Shown here: positions 1 through 12,690 of the stretch, one piece after another | Layout of the letters: every line of letters begins with the position of its first letter | Numbering within the stretch: position 1 is the first letter of the stretch | Assembly: GCF_023159225.1 (NCBI RefSeq) | Contig: NC_063168.1 | Span: 57,391,398 to 57,455,397 of the forward strand | Origin: Perognathus longimembris pacificus | Taxonomy: Eukaryota; Chordata; Mammalia; Rodentia; Heteromyidae | Direction of reading: 5' to 3' | DNA: 64,000 nt | Made by a program: the position numbers and the translations under genes | Notes under the pieces: model-generated | What the model was told of the DNA's origin: nothing | Seen by the model: the letters and a program-made list of their open reading frames with translations, nothing else | Databases searched by the model: none

Positions 1-3000
1 CAAACCTGTGGAAATGCCATTTGACAAGAAGTGTTTCGTTTCGCAGACCTGGTCTCTACTGTCCCCTCCGCCACCTTAACAGTCATATATCAAGGAGACC
101 ATGCCCCTTTTTTGTCTGTGTTCTAGGCTTGTCTCGCTCAACATTATTTGTTCAAGTTCTGACCATTTCCCTGCGAATACCAATATTTTATCATTTCTAA
201 TCGCTATGTAGTAGTCCACATTTTTTGGATCCATTCATCTGTAGAGGGGCATCTGGGTTGTTTCCATGTTTTGGCTATTGTGAATTGTGCAGCGATAAAC
301 ATGGATGTGCAGATGTCTTTTGGATATCCTGAGACCTGTTGTTCAGGGTAGATGCCTGAGCTTTTTGAGGAACCTCCATACTGTTCTCCAAAGTGGTTGT
401 ACTAATTTGCACTCCCACCAACAATGGAGAAGGGTTCCTATTTCCCCGCATCCCCTCCAGCATTTGCTGTTGCCTGAGTTCAGAGTATAGGCTATTCTAA
501 CTGGAGTGAGGTGGTATCTCAGGGTTGTTTTTATTTGCATTTCCTTTACTGCCAGGCATGTTGAACATTTCCTCATATGTTTCTTTGCCATTTTTATTTG
601 TTCTCCTGTGAAGTCTCTCTTGAGCTCCTTTGCCCATTTAATAATTGGTTTACTGGGCTCGGAGGGGGTTAGTTTTTTGAGTTCTCTGTAGATGATGGAT
701 ATTAGGCCTTTGTCTGTTGCTGTGCTGGTAAAGATCCTTTCCCATATGGTTGGCTGACTTTCTAGTTTGGTGGCTATGTCTTTAGCTGTGCAGAAACTTT
801 TTATTTTGTAGTAGTCCCATTTGTCGAGTCTCTCCCCTATCTGTTGTACCCCTGGGACTATATTCAGGAAGCTCCTTTCTGTGCCTGTAAGTTCTAGGGT
901 CTTTCCTACTCTGTCCTTCAGTAGTTTCAAAGATTCAGGTCTGATGTTGAGGTTCTTGATCCATTTTGAGTTGATCTTGGTGCATGGTGATAGGCTAGGG
1001 TCCACTTTGAGTTTTCTACATATGGCTTCCCAGTTTTCCCAGCACCGGTAGTTGAAGAGGCTATGTTTTTTCCATTGTATGTCTTTAGCTCCTTTGTCGA
1101 ATATCAGCTGACTGTAAGAATGCACCTTTATTTCTGGGTCTTCTATTCTATTCCATTGGTCTTCAGGTCTGTTTTTTTTTTTTTTTTTTTTTTTACCAAT
1201 ACCAGGCTGTTTTTGTTATGATGGCTCTATAATGGAGCTTGAAATCTGCTATTGTTATACCTCCTGCACTGCTTCTTTTGTTTAGAATTGCTTTGGCTAT
1301 TCTAGGTCTTTTGCTGTTCCATATGAATTTATTGGTTGCTTTCTCTATTTCAGTGAAGAATGTAGCTGGGACCTTGATGGGGATTGCGTTGAATTTGTAT
1401 AACATTTTGGGCAATATGGCCATTTTCACTATATTGATTCTGCCTACTCATGAGCATGGGAGGTCTTTCCATCTCCTTGTGTCCTCTTTGATTTCCCCTT
1501 TTAGATTTTTATAGTTCTCATTAAATAGGTCATTTACGTCTTTAGTTAGGTTGATCCCTAGGTAATTTATTCTTTTTTTAGCTGTTGTAAATGGTATAAC
1601 TTCCATAATTTCCTTTTCTGCTTGTACGTTGCTGGTGTACAGAAAAGCTGCTCACTTTTGTGGGTTGATTTTGTATCCTGCTACTTTGCCAAAATGGTTT
1701 ATTAGGTGTAGGAGTTTGGGGACTGAGTTTTTTGGGTCCTTCAGATATAAGATCATGTCATCTGCAAATAGGGATAGTTTGATTTCTTCTTTGCCAATGT
1801 GGATCCCTTTGATGCCCTCCTCTTGCCTTATTGCTATGGCTAGGGATTCTAGAACTATGTTGAAAAGAAGTGGGGAGAGTGGGTATCCTTGACTTGTTCC
1901 TAAGTTTAGGGGGAATGGTTTTAGTTTCTCCCCATTTAATATGATATTAGCAGTTGGTCTGTTGTATATGGCTTTTATTGTTTTAGAGAATGTTCCCTCT
2001 ATTCCTGTTCTCTCCAGGGCTTTTAACACGTATGGGTGTTGTATTTTGTCAAAGGCTTTTTGGGCTTGGCTGAGATGATGATATGGTTCTTGGTCTTAGC
2101 TCTGTTAATGTGGTGAATTATGTTTATTGATTCACGGATGTGGGATGAAGCCTACTTGATCATGATGTATAATTTTCTTGATCAGTTTCTGGATCCTGTT
2201 AGCTAATATTTTGTTGAGGAGCTTTGCATCTGTGTTCATTAGTGATATTAGTCTGTAGTTCTCTTTTTTTGTTGCGTCTTTGCCTGGTTTGGGGATGAGC
2301 ATATTAGTTTCATAGAATGATTTTGGGATTTCTCCCTCTGTTTCCATTTCATGGAAGAGTTTGAGGAGTATTGGTATTAGCTCCTCACTAAAGGTTTTAT
2401 AGAATTCATTGGTGAATCCATCCAGGCCTGGGCTTTTCTTTGTTGGGAGACTCTTGATCACCTCCTGTATCTCGCTGTAAGTTACTGGTTTATTTAGTTG
2501 ATTTATTTCTTCTTGATTCAGTTTGGGCAGTTTATACTTCTCTAAGAAGTGATCCATTTCTGTAAAATTATCATTCTTTAGTGAGTAGAGGTTCTGGAAA
2601 TAGTTCTTTATGATTGTTTGAATATCCTGTGTGTTTGTTGTAATTTTTCCGGTGGAGTCCCTGATCTTACGGATATGAGTCTCTTCTCTTCTTTTTTTTT
2701 TGTAGTCTTGCAAGGGGTTTGTCTATTTTATTTATTTTCTCAAAGAACCAGCTTTTAGTTTTATTTATTTGTTGAATGGTCTTTCTATTTTCAATCAGAT
2801 TTATCTCTTCTTTAATCTTTGTGATCTGTCTTCTCCTGGTTGTTTTAGATTCAATTTTTTCTTGTTTCTCCAGACGTTTTAGTTGCATCATGAGGTTATT
2901 CACCTGATCTGATTCCATTCTTCTAATGTGTGCGCTGAGGGCAATGATCTTGCCCCTCAGCACTGCCTTAGCTGTATCCCATAGGTTTCTTTGTGATGTA

Positions 3001-4427
3001 TTTTCATTGTCGTTGTGGCTTATGAATTCGTTAATTTCATCCTTAATTTGCTCTGTGACCCAAGTGTTAGATAACAAAGAGGGGTTTAGCCTCCAAGTGT
3101 TTGTGTAGCCTCTGTGGTATCCTTTCTTATTGAGGGTTACCTTGATTCCACTGTGATCAGATATAATACATGGGGTGATGTCAATACTCTTGTATTTGCT
3201 GAGGTTCTTTTTGTGGACTATGACATGATCTATTTTGGAGTATGTTCCATGGGCTGCTGAGAAGAAGGTGTATTGGGTCTCTGTAGGGTGGAAGATTCTG
3301 TATAGGTCTGTCAGATCCATTTGGGATATGGTGTTACTTAGGTCTTCAGCTCCCTTGCTAATCCTCTGTGTGATGGATCTGTCTCTTGGAGAGAGTGGAG
3401 TATTAAAGTCTCCCACTATGATTGTGTTTGGGTCTATCTTGTTCTGTAGTTCTGAATTTGTTTGACATATTTAGGGCCTCTTTTGTTCAGTGAGTATAAA
3501 TTTATCACTGTGATATCTTGATTCTGGATTTTTCCTTGTATTAAAAATGTAGTGTCCTTCTTTATCTTTTTGAGCTGATTTTAATGAGAAGTCCAGCTTG
3601 TCTGAGATCAGGATGGCTACCCCTGCTGTTTCGGTAGGTGCGTTTGCTTGGAAGATCTTGCTCCATACTTGCATTCGGAGCCTGTTTTGTCCCTTGCTGT
3701 AAGATGAGTCTCTTGAAGACAACAGATAGCAACTTTTTGTTTACGGATCCACTCTGTCTGTCTGCTCCTCTTTATCGGAGAATTTATACCATTTATATTC
3801 AAAGAGATCATGGATAAGTGTGGTTTTTTTTCCCTTCCATTTTCCTGTTAGGCTGTGTTTCCTCTCCCTTCTTTCTTGTCTTTATTGAGCTGCTCTTCCT
3901 GTTGGGCTCTGGCTATTGTAGTTTCTTTCTGTTTCTGTCTGGGGGTCCTGTACGTTTTCTGTTGGGTGGGGTTCCCCTCTTAGAATTCGCTGTAAGGCTG
4001 GCTTTTTATTCACATTGTAAGTTTGTGTGGAGAGGTTTGCTGGGATTCTGATCTTTTTTCCATTGTAATATAGTTCTTTCTTCGTTTTGGCTGCATTCAA
4101 AATTTGCTCTTTATTATTGAGATCTGAAGCCTAGATAATTATGTGCCTAGGCGAGGATCTTCTAGGGTCTGGTCTGCCAGGTGACCTATATGCTACTGCT
4201 ATTTGGGTGAGGTTATCCCTTGTGAGATTGGGGAAGTTCTCTGCAATAACTCTATTGAATAAGTGTTGTATACCTCTGCTCTGGTACTCCTCTCTTTCAT
4301 CTATTCCAATTATATGCAGATTATATCTCTTCTCCCTGTCCACTATCTCCTGAATTAGTCTGCCCTGGAGTTTGAAAGTTTCTTCGAGTGTGGTAATTTT
4401 CTGGTCCTTATCAATTGACTTGTTGGG
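1..4427 (-). mobile_element. L1 retrotransposon, antisense, broken ORF1 and ORF2
   Basis: A long LINE-1 copy on the minus strand whose 3' end runs off the left edge. Reading the minus strand from right to left, the C-terminal part of ORF1 lies at about 4343-3870. ORF2 begins near 3811 with the endonuclease start (SLNINGINSP), continues with an endonuclease block (MGDFNTPLS and SDHSG near 3416-3100), then reverse transcriptase with the catalytic FADDMILYL near 1790, and ends with the C-terminal region at 1125-343. The frame is broken several times: shifts near 2700, 2030-2130 and 3460, a T-run expansion at 1171-1193, and a deletion of about 38 bp near 350 relative to the copy at 6086-7737. It is therefore dead. 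The right edge meets a SINE at 4428, and no L1 sequence was recognised beyond it. Confidence 0.93.
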
Positions 4428-4619
4428 ATTTTTTTTTTTTCCAGTCCTGGGGCTTGACCTCAGAGCCTGAGCACTGTCTCTGGCTTCTTTTTGCTCAAGG
4501 CTAGCACTCTACCACTTGAGCCACAGCGCCATTTTCTGTATATATGGTGCTGAGGAATCGAAACCTGGGCTTCATGTATACGAGGTGAGCACTTTACCAC
4601 TTGACCATATTCCCAGCCC
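4428..4619 (-). mobile_element. IDL-Geo dimeric SINE, antisense
   Basis: A reversed tRNA-derived dimer. A poly-T run is followed by the Geo half (CTCAAGGCTAGCACTCTACC), then the ID half ending in CATATTCCCAGCCCT. It sits at the right edge of the L1. GGATTTTTT occurs on both sides and may be the target duplication. Confidence 0.9.
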
Positions 4620-5040
4620 TGGATTTTTTTTTTTTTTTTTTAAGAACATAGGGAGCCAATGGTGTGAAGAAAAAACACGTGTTGCTTAAACCTGACCTCT
4701 TGTCCTTATGCTCTATGGACCTTCTGAGTTGTCGCAAATGATTTCTATTGATGCTATGACCTTTGTCTCTGTGATAATGTGGGGGAACTTTCGTGGAAAC
4801 AGTGTTGTAACCCAAAGCATGTTTTCGAAAGACAGGAGTGGACATATAAAGTATAAGCTGTTTTCTAGATGCTACATTGTCTCATGTATTTCCCACTGCA
4901 ACCTTGGGAAGGTAAAGGAGGAAATGAGACTCACATAGGTTAAGGAAGGTGCTCCAAATCATGCTTCTGAAAAGGGTACAGCTGAGACTTGCTTGAACAT
5001 TCATTGGTGGACACTATGCCTTTAATCTTACAATCCCTTT
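4620..5040. other. Mostly unassigned; possible MIR fragment
   Basis: No gene was recognised. About 4870-4960 resembles MIR (a run like CTCATGTATTTCCCACTGC, then a GAGACTC segment), and 5285-5340 could be its continuation across the next SINE. Low-confidence reading. Confidence 0.3.
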
Positions 5041-5055
5041 AAAATCAGCACCACA

Positions 5056-5269
5056 TGGGCTGGGGATATGGCCTAGTGGCAAGAGTGCCTGCCTCATATA
5101 CATGAGGCCCTGGGTTCGATTCCCCAGCACCACATATACAGAAAATGGCCAGAAGTGACGCTGTGGCTCAAGTGGCAGAGTGCTAGCCTTGAGCAAAAAA
5201 GAAGCCAGGGACAGTGCTCAGGCCCTGAGTTCACGGCCTAGGACTAGCAAAAAAAAAAAAAAAAAAAAA
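5056..5269 (+). mobile_element. IDL-Geo dimeric SINE, sense
   Basis: A full-length dimer: an ID-like left half beginning GGGCTGGGGATATGG with the tRNA-like B box GGTTCGATTCCCC, then a Geo right half and an A-tail. A 15-bp target duplication, AAAATCAGCACCACA, flanks it at 5041-5055 and 5270-5284. Confidence 0.95.
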
Positions 5270-5284
5270 AAAATCAGCACCACA

Positions 5285-5951
5285 ATTTGGTATAGGAGGG
5301 AACAGAGACATAGTCACCAAGTGACTTGCAGGAAACAATCCAAACTGTTATAGTGGGTCCAGGATGAGGTCTCAGGAGCCCTATGCCCCTTTATGGTAGT
5401 TTTCCTTTCAAGCCATGCCAGTGCTTGACCAGTGCTGGAAATCAACAACCCTGAAAATCCCACACAGGTGTTCTGTACAGAGCACCCCCGTTGGCCACTT
5501 ACTTGGGTCTGATGGCCAGGTACTTCTTGGCTAGGTTCACCATCACAATGTGGCCTCAGTCACAGCTCTTTATGTGCCCCTGCCTCTTGTTTAGCATTTC
5601 TCACCCAGGACAACAACTAAGAAAATCACCTCAAAGCAAATGTTTAGGAGTCAGAGCTTTCAGATGATTATTTTTTTCCCTTTAAAGTTTTTCTTGAAGC
5701 AATTGCCTGTGAAAACTTACCTTGTTCTCATTAATACAGCAGGTGGGGGCAAGGAATGTGGCCAGGTGACCTCATGTGATACTTGATCTAGTGGGTGGCA
5801 GGAAGCTCACTGTTCAGAACGGGCTGTGTTCTCTGATCTTGTGGAAAGGCAGCTGCCTTTGGAATAGGGTTTGTGCTCAGTGGCCTCAGGACACCAAAGG
5901 AAATGGGAATCTTCCCACATTTCTTCCCCATCACTCTGCTCCCCTTCCCCC

Positions 5952-5952
<1 letters not shown>
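5285..5952. other. No gene recognised
   Basis: About 670 bp of unassigned sequence. The open frames across 5776-6114 on both strands exist because they read through the CA microsatellite. Confidence 0.5.

Positions 5953-5997
<45 letters not shown>
5953..5997. repeat. (AC)n microsatellite
   Basis: An uninterrupted AC run of about 22 units after a C-rich stretch. Confidence 0.98.
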
Positions 5998-5998
<1 letters not shown>

Positions 5999-6085
5999 CT
6001 CCACAAGATTCTGGGGACCCACACGAGCTGTTTACTTCCCTCATCTTCTTTAGTGAAGGCTCTTCTACTAGCGATGCTCTCCCTG

Positions 6086-7737
6086 ATTTTTTTAAATTAA
6101 TTAAATTTCGTTGACAAGGTGTTGTGCAAAAGGGGTACAGTTACATAATAGGACAATGAGTGCATTTCTTGTGATATCTTACACCCTCCTTTTTCTTTCC
6201 CTTCCCTAGATCAGGTAGGCATACATACAACACTGTGTACCAAAATCATATACAGTAGCCACGTGGCATATGCCAAAGGAAATTCACCTAGAACTTTAAA
6301 TATAATGTCAACAATAGAGTTTGCTTATCCTTGTCTTATATGATCATACATACATAGCTGTTGAGCTATTGTGATCCACTGAGAGGTCTATTTTAGACCT
6401 TTTTATGTTTAGTAGTTGTTTGGTTTTAGATACATAATGTAAGGTCACTGACTCAAACCTGTGGAAATGCCATTTGACAAGAAGTGTTTCGTTCCATAGA
6501 CCTGGTCTCTACTGTCCCCCCCCCCTTAACAGTCATATATCAAGGAGACCATGCCCCTTTGTTGTCTGTGTTCTAGGCTTGTCTCGCTCAACATTATTTG
6601 TTCAAGTTCTGACCATTTCCCTGCGAATACCAATATTTTATCATTTCTAATCGCTATGTAGTAGTCCACATTTTTTGGATCTATTCATCTGTAGAGGGGC
6701 ATCTGGGTTGTTTCCATGTTTTGGCTATTGTGAATTGTGCAGCGATAAACATGGATGTGCAGATGTCTTTTGGATATCCTGAGACCTGTTGTTCAGGGTA
6801 GATGCCTAGGAGTGGTATGGCTGGGTCATAGGATAGGTCTATGTTGAGCTTTTTGAGGAACCTCCATACTGTTCTCCAAAGTGGTTGTACTAATTTGCAC
6901 TCCCACCAATAATGGAGAAGGGTTCCTATTTCCCCGCATCCCCTCCAGCATTTGCTGTTGCCTGAGTTCAGAGTATAGGCCATTCTAACTGGAGTGAGGT
7001 GGTATCTCAGGGTTGTTTTTATTTGCACTTCCTTTACTGCCAGGCATGTTGAACATTTCCTCATATGTTTCTTTGTCATTTTTATCTCTTCTCCTGTGAA
7101 GTCTCTCTTTAGCTCCTTTGCCCATTTAATAATTGGTTTACTGGGCTCGGAGGGGGTTAGTTTTTTGAGTTCTCTGTAGATGATGGATATTAGGCCTTTG
7201 TCTGTTGCTGTGTTGGTAAAGATCCTTTCCCATATGGTTGGCTGATTTTCTAGTTTGGTGGCTATGTCTTTAGCTGTGCAGAAACTTTTTATTTTGTAGT
7301 AGTCCCATTTGTCGAGTCTCTCCCCTATCTGTTGTACCCCTGGGACTATATTCAGGAAGTTCCTTCCTGTGCCTGTAAGTTCTAGGGTCTTTCCTACTCT
7401 GTCCTTCAGTAGTTTCAAAGATTCAGGTCTGATGTTGAGGTCCTTGATCCATTTTGAGTTGATCTTGGTGCATGGTGATAGGCTAGGGTCCACTTTGAGT
7501 TTTCTACATATGGCTGCCCAGTTTTCCCAGAACCAGTAGTTGAAGAGGCTATGTTTTTTCCATTGTATGTCTTTAGCTCCTTTGTCGAATATCAGCTGAC
7601 TGTAAGAATGCACCTTTATTTCTGGGTCTTCTATTCTATTCCATTGGTCTTCAGGTCTGTTTTTATACCAATACCAGGCTGTTTTTGTTATGATGGCTCT
7701 ATAATAGAGCTTGTAATCTGCTATTTTTATACCTCCT
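6086..7737 (-). mobile_element. 5'-truncated L1, antisense
   Basis: The 3' end of an L1 on the minus strand: the T-rich left edge corresponds to the A-tail, followed by the 3' UTR (to about 6560) and the C-terminal part of ORF2 (open at 6681-7613). From 6455 onward it closely matches the start of the window (1-1260) and lacks that copy's 38-bp deletion. L1 sequence stops at about 7737, giving the 5' truncation typical of target-primed reverse transcription. No clear target duplication was found. Confidence 0.93.
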
Positions 7738-9316
7738 TTATCTAGCCAGTTCCTATTCTGTACAGCTTAGTTCACAGGGCACTCTTTCATGAACCTTTTC
7801 CTCACTCCTCATAAGGGGAGAGCTGCCTGCCCACTCCCTCAGACATCCAGTGCCTGCTGTGTCCTCTACTACATGCCAAATGGTTCTCTCCTTCATGCTC
7901 ACTTCCATTCCAGTCTTAGCTTAAGGGACTCAGATGAATGTCCCTAAGAACAGAGGCATCTTGTTGTTTCTCATCTTGTTTTCACCTGCAGCTAACCACA
8001 GGCCTTCTATGGTCAACATCAACCATCAGGACACACGCAGTGGATCTCTAAACATAGAACCCAGCATGGAAAATACTTCAATGCCTGCAACCAACTTCTC
8101 AGTTCTGAGCCCTTTCTGTTTGAAGAATAGTCTGGTAATTCTACTCCTATCCCTCTGTTTCTTTCTCCTTTCTGAGGCTCTGCCTGGGCAAGACCTATGG
8201 GCATTGAGCATGCATGACTTTGTACTAGAATATAATGAGATTGTCTTTCTTTTCTTGGTCAAGGTCCATATCAAGTCTGGACCTGACCTCTGTTGGTTGA
8301 ACTGCTGGGACATGGTCTTCACTAGGACTGAAGGATCACTGTGCATTTCCAGCCTGAAGCATCCTGCAGGGAACTACACTGTCTGTGGAATTAGCAGCCT
8401 GGAAAACATGATACCCTCATGATGTCTTTTGTAGCACCTGGGGAATGTGATAAAGAGAAGGACCAAGGGAGTCTGCAGCTCCTGATGAAACCTGAATGAC
8501 CTGCTGTGCATGTAGACCATGGGAGATGTTGTGATGGCTCAGGTCTGATTCTAGGGAGTAAGCATAAGAAGAATATAGCGTACAGGGCCAAGGAAGACTT
8601 CTGCTTGTGTCTCTCAGGCTGTCCGTTATAATATACAAGACAGATATGGATCAATAAGGCCTTAGTTATAGTGAGCCTCCAAAAGAGTACTATAACTTCA
8701 ATGCCATCGATGAGGGCTTTTGAGGGTGGATTTATCCCCATTTTTGTGGTCTTGGTTCTTCCCTGGCCAAGAAAAATTTAAAACCACTTTCTTGGCTGAG
8801 CTCCTGGTTTCTTGGCTCCAAAGATTATTGCTTCAGTTTTCTTTGAAACAACTAAGCATTATCACACAAAGTGAATGTGAAAGTTACCAGTGGGTGTCAT
8901 GGAGTTAAAAAAAAATCCAATTCCTAGCATCTCTGACAAAGAATTGAAGATACACACCAATGTATTTGAAGGCATCTGCACACATACAAGGTTGCCATCG
9001 ATGTTTTTCAGTATATGCATGAGATGCGACCCATATTTATGAAGACTTAAGTAGGAGTTTGTTGCACAAAGGTCAGTAAAAGATACAAAGGGTTCCACTG
9101 TGCAGATGTCTCAGTTTAGTTAGAATTATCCTGGAGTTTTTTGCCCCTAAGAACTCCTTAACATAAATGGACCACTAATTGCACCAAGGAGGAGTGGCTA
9201 TGGGAGGTACCAGGGAGGAGATAGGATTCATGGATGTCTCTAGGGTATGGTTTTAGCATTCTTTCCCCATAGTTAACCCGCCTCATGAAGACAGCATGAA
9301 TTCCTGCTGTGGGGTT
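7738..9316. other. Unassigned sequence
   Basis: About 1.6 kb with no recognised repeat or gene. A 162-codon open frame at 7934-8422 (+) has a hydrophobic stretch but resembles no family I know and has overlapping open frames on the other strand. Confidence 0.4.
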
Positions 9317-9364
9317 TGCCCTTCCCTCCCTCCCTCCCGCCCTCCCTCCCTCCCTCCCTCCCTT
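9317..9364. repeat. (CCCT)n simple repeat
   Basis: CCCT/CCTT tetramers with one CCCG interruption. Confidence 0.95.
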
Positions 9365-9552
9365 ATTCTACAGAATTTCAATATGTATTTCCATCATTAT
9401 AGTTCAGTTAAATAATACCAGTCTCCCTAAAACACAGTTCAAACTTCAATTAGCACAATAATTTAACTGTGAGTACTTGCATGAAGTACAGACTTTGTTG
9501 CTAGCTCTTCAATCCATGAGTAACTGTGCACACACATTTCATCACTCTTTCA

Positions 9553-9757
9553 TTTTTTTTTTTTTGCCAGTCCTGGGGGCATGGCTCAGGGCCTGAGCAC
9601 TGTCCCTGGCTTTTTTTGCTCAAGGCTAGCACTCTGCCACTTGAGCCACAGAACCACTTCTGGCCATTTTCTGTATATGTGGTGCTGGGGAATCAAACCC
9701 AGGGCCTCATGTATACGAGGCAAGTGCTCTTGCCACTAGGCCATATCCCCAGCCCCC
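9553..9757 (-). mobile_element. IDL-Geo dimeric SINE, antisense
   Basis: Poly-T, Geo half, then ID half ending CATATCCCCAGCCCCC. The 15-bp duplication TTCATCACTCTTTCA lies at 9538-9552 and 9758-9772. Confidence 0.95.
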
Positions 9758-9784
9758 TTCATCACTCTTTCAAAGCAGGACTAT

Positions 9785-10197
9785 GTGTTAGTCAGGTGTT
9801 GGGTATTTTTTGTTGTTGTTTTTTTCTTTTTTGTGACAAAATGCCTAACAAAGGAGGAAAGGCTTATTTTGGTTCTTGGTTCAGAGCTTTTTGCCCAAGA
9901 TTGCTGGCTCCATTATTGCTTTGGGCCTGAACAGAAGCACAATATGGTGACCAGAGTGTGTAGTAGAGGCTCCCTGGGAGGCAGAGAGCAAGGGATCAGG
10001 GTTAAGACACATTTTTCAAACGCACTTCTCCTACTGACCTACTTCCTCCAACTAGGCCTCACTTCCTGATCACCTATTCAGCTGTAAACTCAATAATTAA
10101 TTAATTAATTAATCCTTTGATGAAATGGATTCATAAAGCCAAGTGATGGACACATCAGCCCCCTGGGAGGAGACTCCACATCCAAACCATAACAGTG
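9785..10197 (-). mobile_element. MaLR-type LTR remnant, antisense
   Basis: Reads like a reversed rodent ORR1/MaLR LTR: TGACAAAATGCCTAACAAAG, then AGGCTTATTTTGG, a degenerate middle and a CCAAACCATAACAG end. An (ATTA)n stretch lies inside. Family assignment is from pattern memory. Confidence 0.6.
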
Positions 10198-10306
10198 ATC
10201 AGTCACTTGTAGTTCACACATAGACTGCAAAGCTTTCTACAAGGTTTTGGGTTTTGCTTCTCATTTCCCAATGTTCTACTCATGTGGCATTAAAAACTGG
10301 GAAACT

Positions 10307-10400
10307 GGGCTGGGAAATGTGGCTTAGTGGTAGAGTGCTTGGCTAGCATGTATGGAGCCCTGAGTTTGAGTCCTTAGTGCCACATGAACAGCACCATAAA
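10307..10400 (+). mobile_element. ID-like SINE monomer, sense
   Basis: A diverged ID element: GGGCTGGGAAATGTGGCTTA, then GTGGTAGAGTGCTTGGC and GAGTTTGAGTCC. It has no Geo half, so it is an older or separate ID lineage. Confidence 0.8.
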
Positions 10401-10503
10401 TAAATATGAACAGGAAAGCAAAGGAAAAAATTTAAAAACATAGAAAAACTGAGACAATTAGCTCACAAAGGTGAAAATGTAATAAAGCAATGAGAGATGA
10501 GAT

Positions 10504-10612
10504 TAAGCATGGTGGTACATGCATGCAATCCCACCACTTGGGAGGATGAGATAGAAGTATCCCAGCTTTGAAAACAGCTTGGGATATATAGTGAGACTTT
10601 GTCTCAAAAAAA
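10504..10612 (+). mobile_element. B1-like (7SL-derived) SINE, sense
   Basis: An Alu/B1-like unit: GCATGGTGGTACATGCATGC, then CACTTGGGAGGATGAG, ending in TGAGACTTTGTCTC and an A-run. Confidence 0.82.
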
Positions 10613-10616
10613 CAAT

Positions 10617-10842
10617 AAGCAGCGGGTGCTGCCTGTAATCCTAGCTACTCAGGAGGCTGAGATCTGAGGATTGTGGTTTGAAGCCAGCCCAGGCAGGAAA
10701 GTCCATGAGACTCTTATCTCCAACTAACCACCAGAAAACCAGAATGGATGTTGTGGCTCAAAGTGGTAAAGTGCTAGCCTTGAGTGAGAAAGTTCAGAGA
10801 CAGTGTCCAGGCCCTGAGTTTAAGCCCCAGGACTGCAGTGTG
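10617..10842 (+). mobile_element. Long Geo SINE with B1-like left part, sense
   Basis: CTGTAATCCTAGCTACTCAG and GAGGCTGAGATCTGAGGAT (Alu/B1-like) lead into GAGACTCTTATCTCCAACTA and then the Geo half. This is a different dimer from IDL-Geo sharing only the right half. It ends against a CA microsatellite, probably seeded by its tail. Confidence 0.82.
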
Positions 10843-10855
10843 CATGTACACTCAT

Positions 10856-10898
<43 letters not shown>
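10856..10898. repeat. (CA)n microsatellite
   Basis: About 21 CA units at the 3' end of the preceding SINE. Confidence 0.97.
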
Positions 10899-10900
<2 letters not shown>

Positions 10901-11048
10901 TAAAAGGTCAGAAAAGCTATATTTTCTATTGATTATCAAATTAGTTTTCATCATCTCAGAGTGAAGAATTTTACAGTTTTAAGGATCCACATTGTTGTGC
11001 AAAGCAAGCACTACTCCTCCAACTTCACATGCACAGTACATACACATA

Positions 11049-11083
11049 CTACACACACACACACACACACACTCACACACAAC
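11049..11083. repeat. (CA)n microsatellite
   Basis: A shorter CA run with one CTCA interruption. Confidence 0.95.
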
Positions 11084-11700
11084 TGGCTTTGATTTGTTTT
11101 GTTTGGATTGTTTATCATTCATGTTCATGAGAGTGTATGGTATTTTCTCTTGTAATGACCTTATTAGGCTGGGGAATGTGACAATGTTACTTTGACCTCA
11201 CAAGTTAGGAATACTCCTCTTGTTTTTATTTTCCTAAAGCAATTATATATAAAATCGCTGTTATTTTATTCTTAAATATTTAGAAGATGGAGCCATCTTT
11301 CCTAAAAATTTTATCATGGAAGGTTTCTAAATAAAAGTTCAATTCCTTTAACAAATACTGTTTTAATTTTGGTTTTTTGGGAATTTATCATATCATCAAA
11401 AATCTAAATTTATCTGATTGATAGTACCTCTTACTATTTTATATTAGTAGTAACTCCAATTCATATCAATGGTAATCTGTTCTCTCTCTTTCCCTTATTC
11501 CTTCCCTTCTCCCCTCTTTCTCTCTTCTTTAATTTTTTTAGAATGAATTTTGTTAGAAACCTATCAATTTTATCAAGCTGTATTAGTTTTTTTCCACTAT
11601 TGACTTTCTCTGTAGGATTATTTTGTTTCACTAATGCCCATTCTTGGGAAATTTGGTTTTATTCTTCTGCATTTAATTATATTTTAATAATTATTTGCAG
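11084..11700. other. AT-rich unassigned sequence
   Basis: No gene or repeat family recognised. A CT-rich stretch lies at about 11480-11530. Confidence 0.4.
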
Positions 11701-12240
11701 CTCTTCTTTCCTCTTAAATATATTCATAGTAGTGATATTAGATGTCTAACAGTAATGATAGTAAAAGTGGTGTAGCATTATAACAGCAGTAATATAACTT
11801 AGCATTTTAATTAATTTTCAGTTTTTCCTTCCCCTTAGTATATTTATAGTAGTAGTATTAGAAGCATTACAGTAGGGATAGTAATAATGCAATAGTAACA
11901 CCTGAAGTTGCACAGTAACATTAGTATCAATAATAGTAGTAGTTGTCAGAGAGAAAAGTTGTAGTAGCACTAATGACTGCACAATCGTGGCAAAAATAAT
12001 CACTTAGTAATAGTCCATTATAGTGTTACTACAAGTACACCAGCAATGAGAGGGATTACTCAGTAGCAGGACAAAATAGTAGCAGAGTTGTGTGTAAGAG
12101 CAGAAGGCACAGAGAAGCAGGAACAGCAACAGCAGTTGTGGCTGCGGTTAGAGCAGCAATAGCATCAGTAGCAACAGCATGGAACCAGCAGCAGCATTAG
12201 CAATGGTGACACTTGTAGAGTAGCAGCAACACCACAGCAC
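11701..12240. repeat. Degenerate AGT/AGC triplet-rich tract
   Basis: A stretch of about 540 bp dominated by imperfect AGT, AGC, AAC and ATA triplets, for example ATAGTAGTAGTATTAG and AGCAGCAGCATTAG. The first part also shows a rough repeat: 11711-11765 resembles 11831-11885 with a 120-bp offset. It looks like a decayed trinucleotide expansion. Similar GCAGCAG runs recur near 12600-12640. Confidence 0.7.
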
Positions 12241-12690
12241 GTGACACTTGGCTACAGGGACTCGCTGTGAGAAGTGACCTAGCCAGATGCCACAGCTACT
12301 CCCTGGGCCATGTGGTGCATGGTGGGTGTGGCTTATTGTTCATAGGACACAATCCTGGGCAGCAGGTCACTGGATTAAATACCAGAGTGATTGTAACCAA
12401 ATGATAAATATCTGTGTATCTAAATATACATAAGTTAGAAAGGATACCACAGAAACACTAGGAGGTTGGAATTGTTCAGCTCTGTTGTAATTTGTGGGAT
12501 GCCATCACCTTCAATCATCTGTTTCTGAATCACTATACCAATAGTAATGACCTCCCCTCCCCTTCCTCCCCTCCAATGAGTACCATTCACAATAGTGAAG
12601 CAGCAGCAACAGGAGCACTGGCAGCACAGTAATATTGTAGTAGCCACTGTGGCGCTGACAATGGTGCCTTCATTTTGTGTCATCTCTTAC

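Noticed and set aside
1652..3811. Intact, active L1 ORF2
   Set aside because: Catalytic motifs are visible but the frame is broken several times and the copy is truncated or interrupted at ORF1.
7934..8422. 162-codon open frame with a hydrophobic stretch
   Set aside because: No similarity recognised, no promoter or splice context, and overlapping open frames on the other strand.
12435..12683. A second XDH exon next to 12691
   Set aside because: The minus frame here is Cys/Thr-rich from GCA triplets and shows no XDH similarity.
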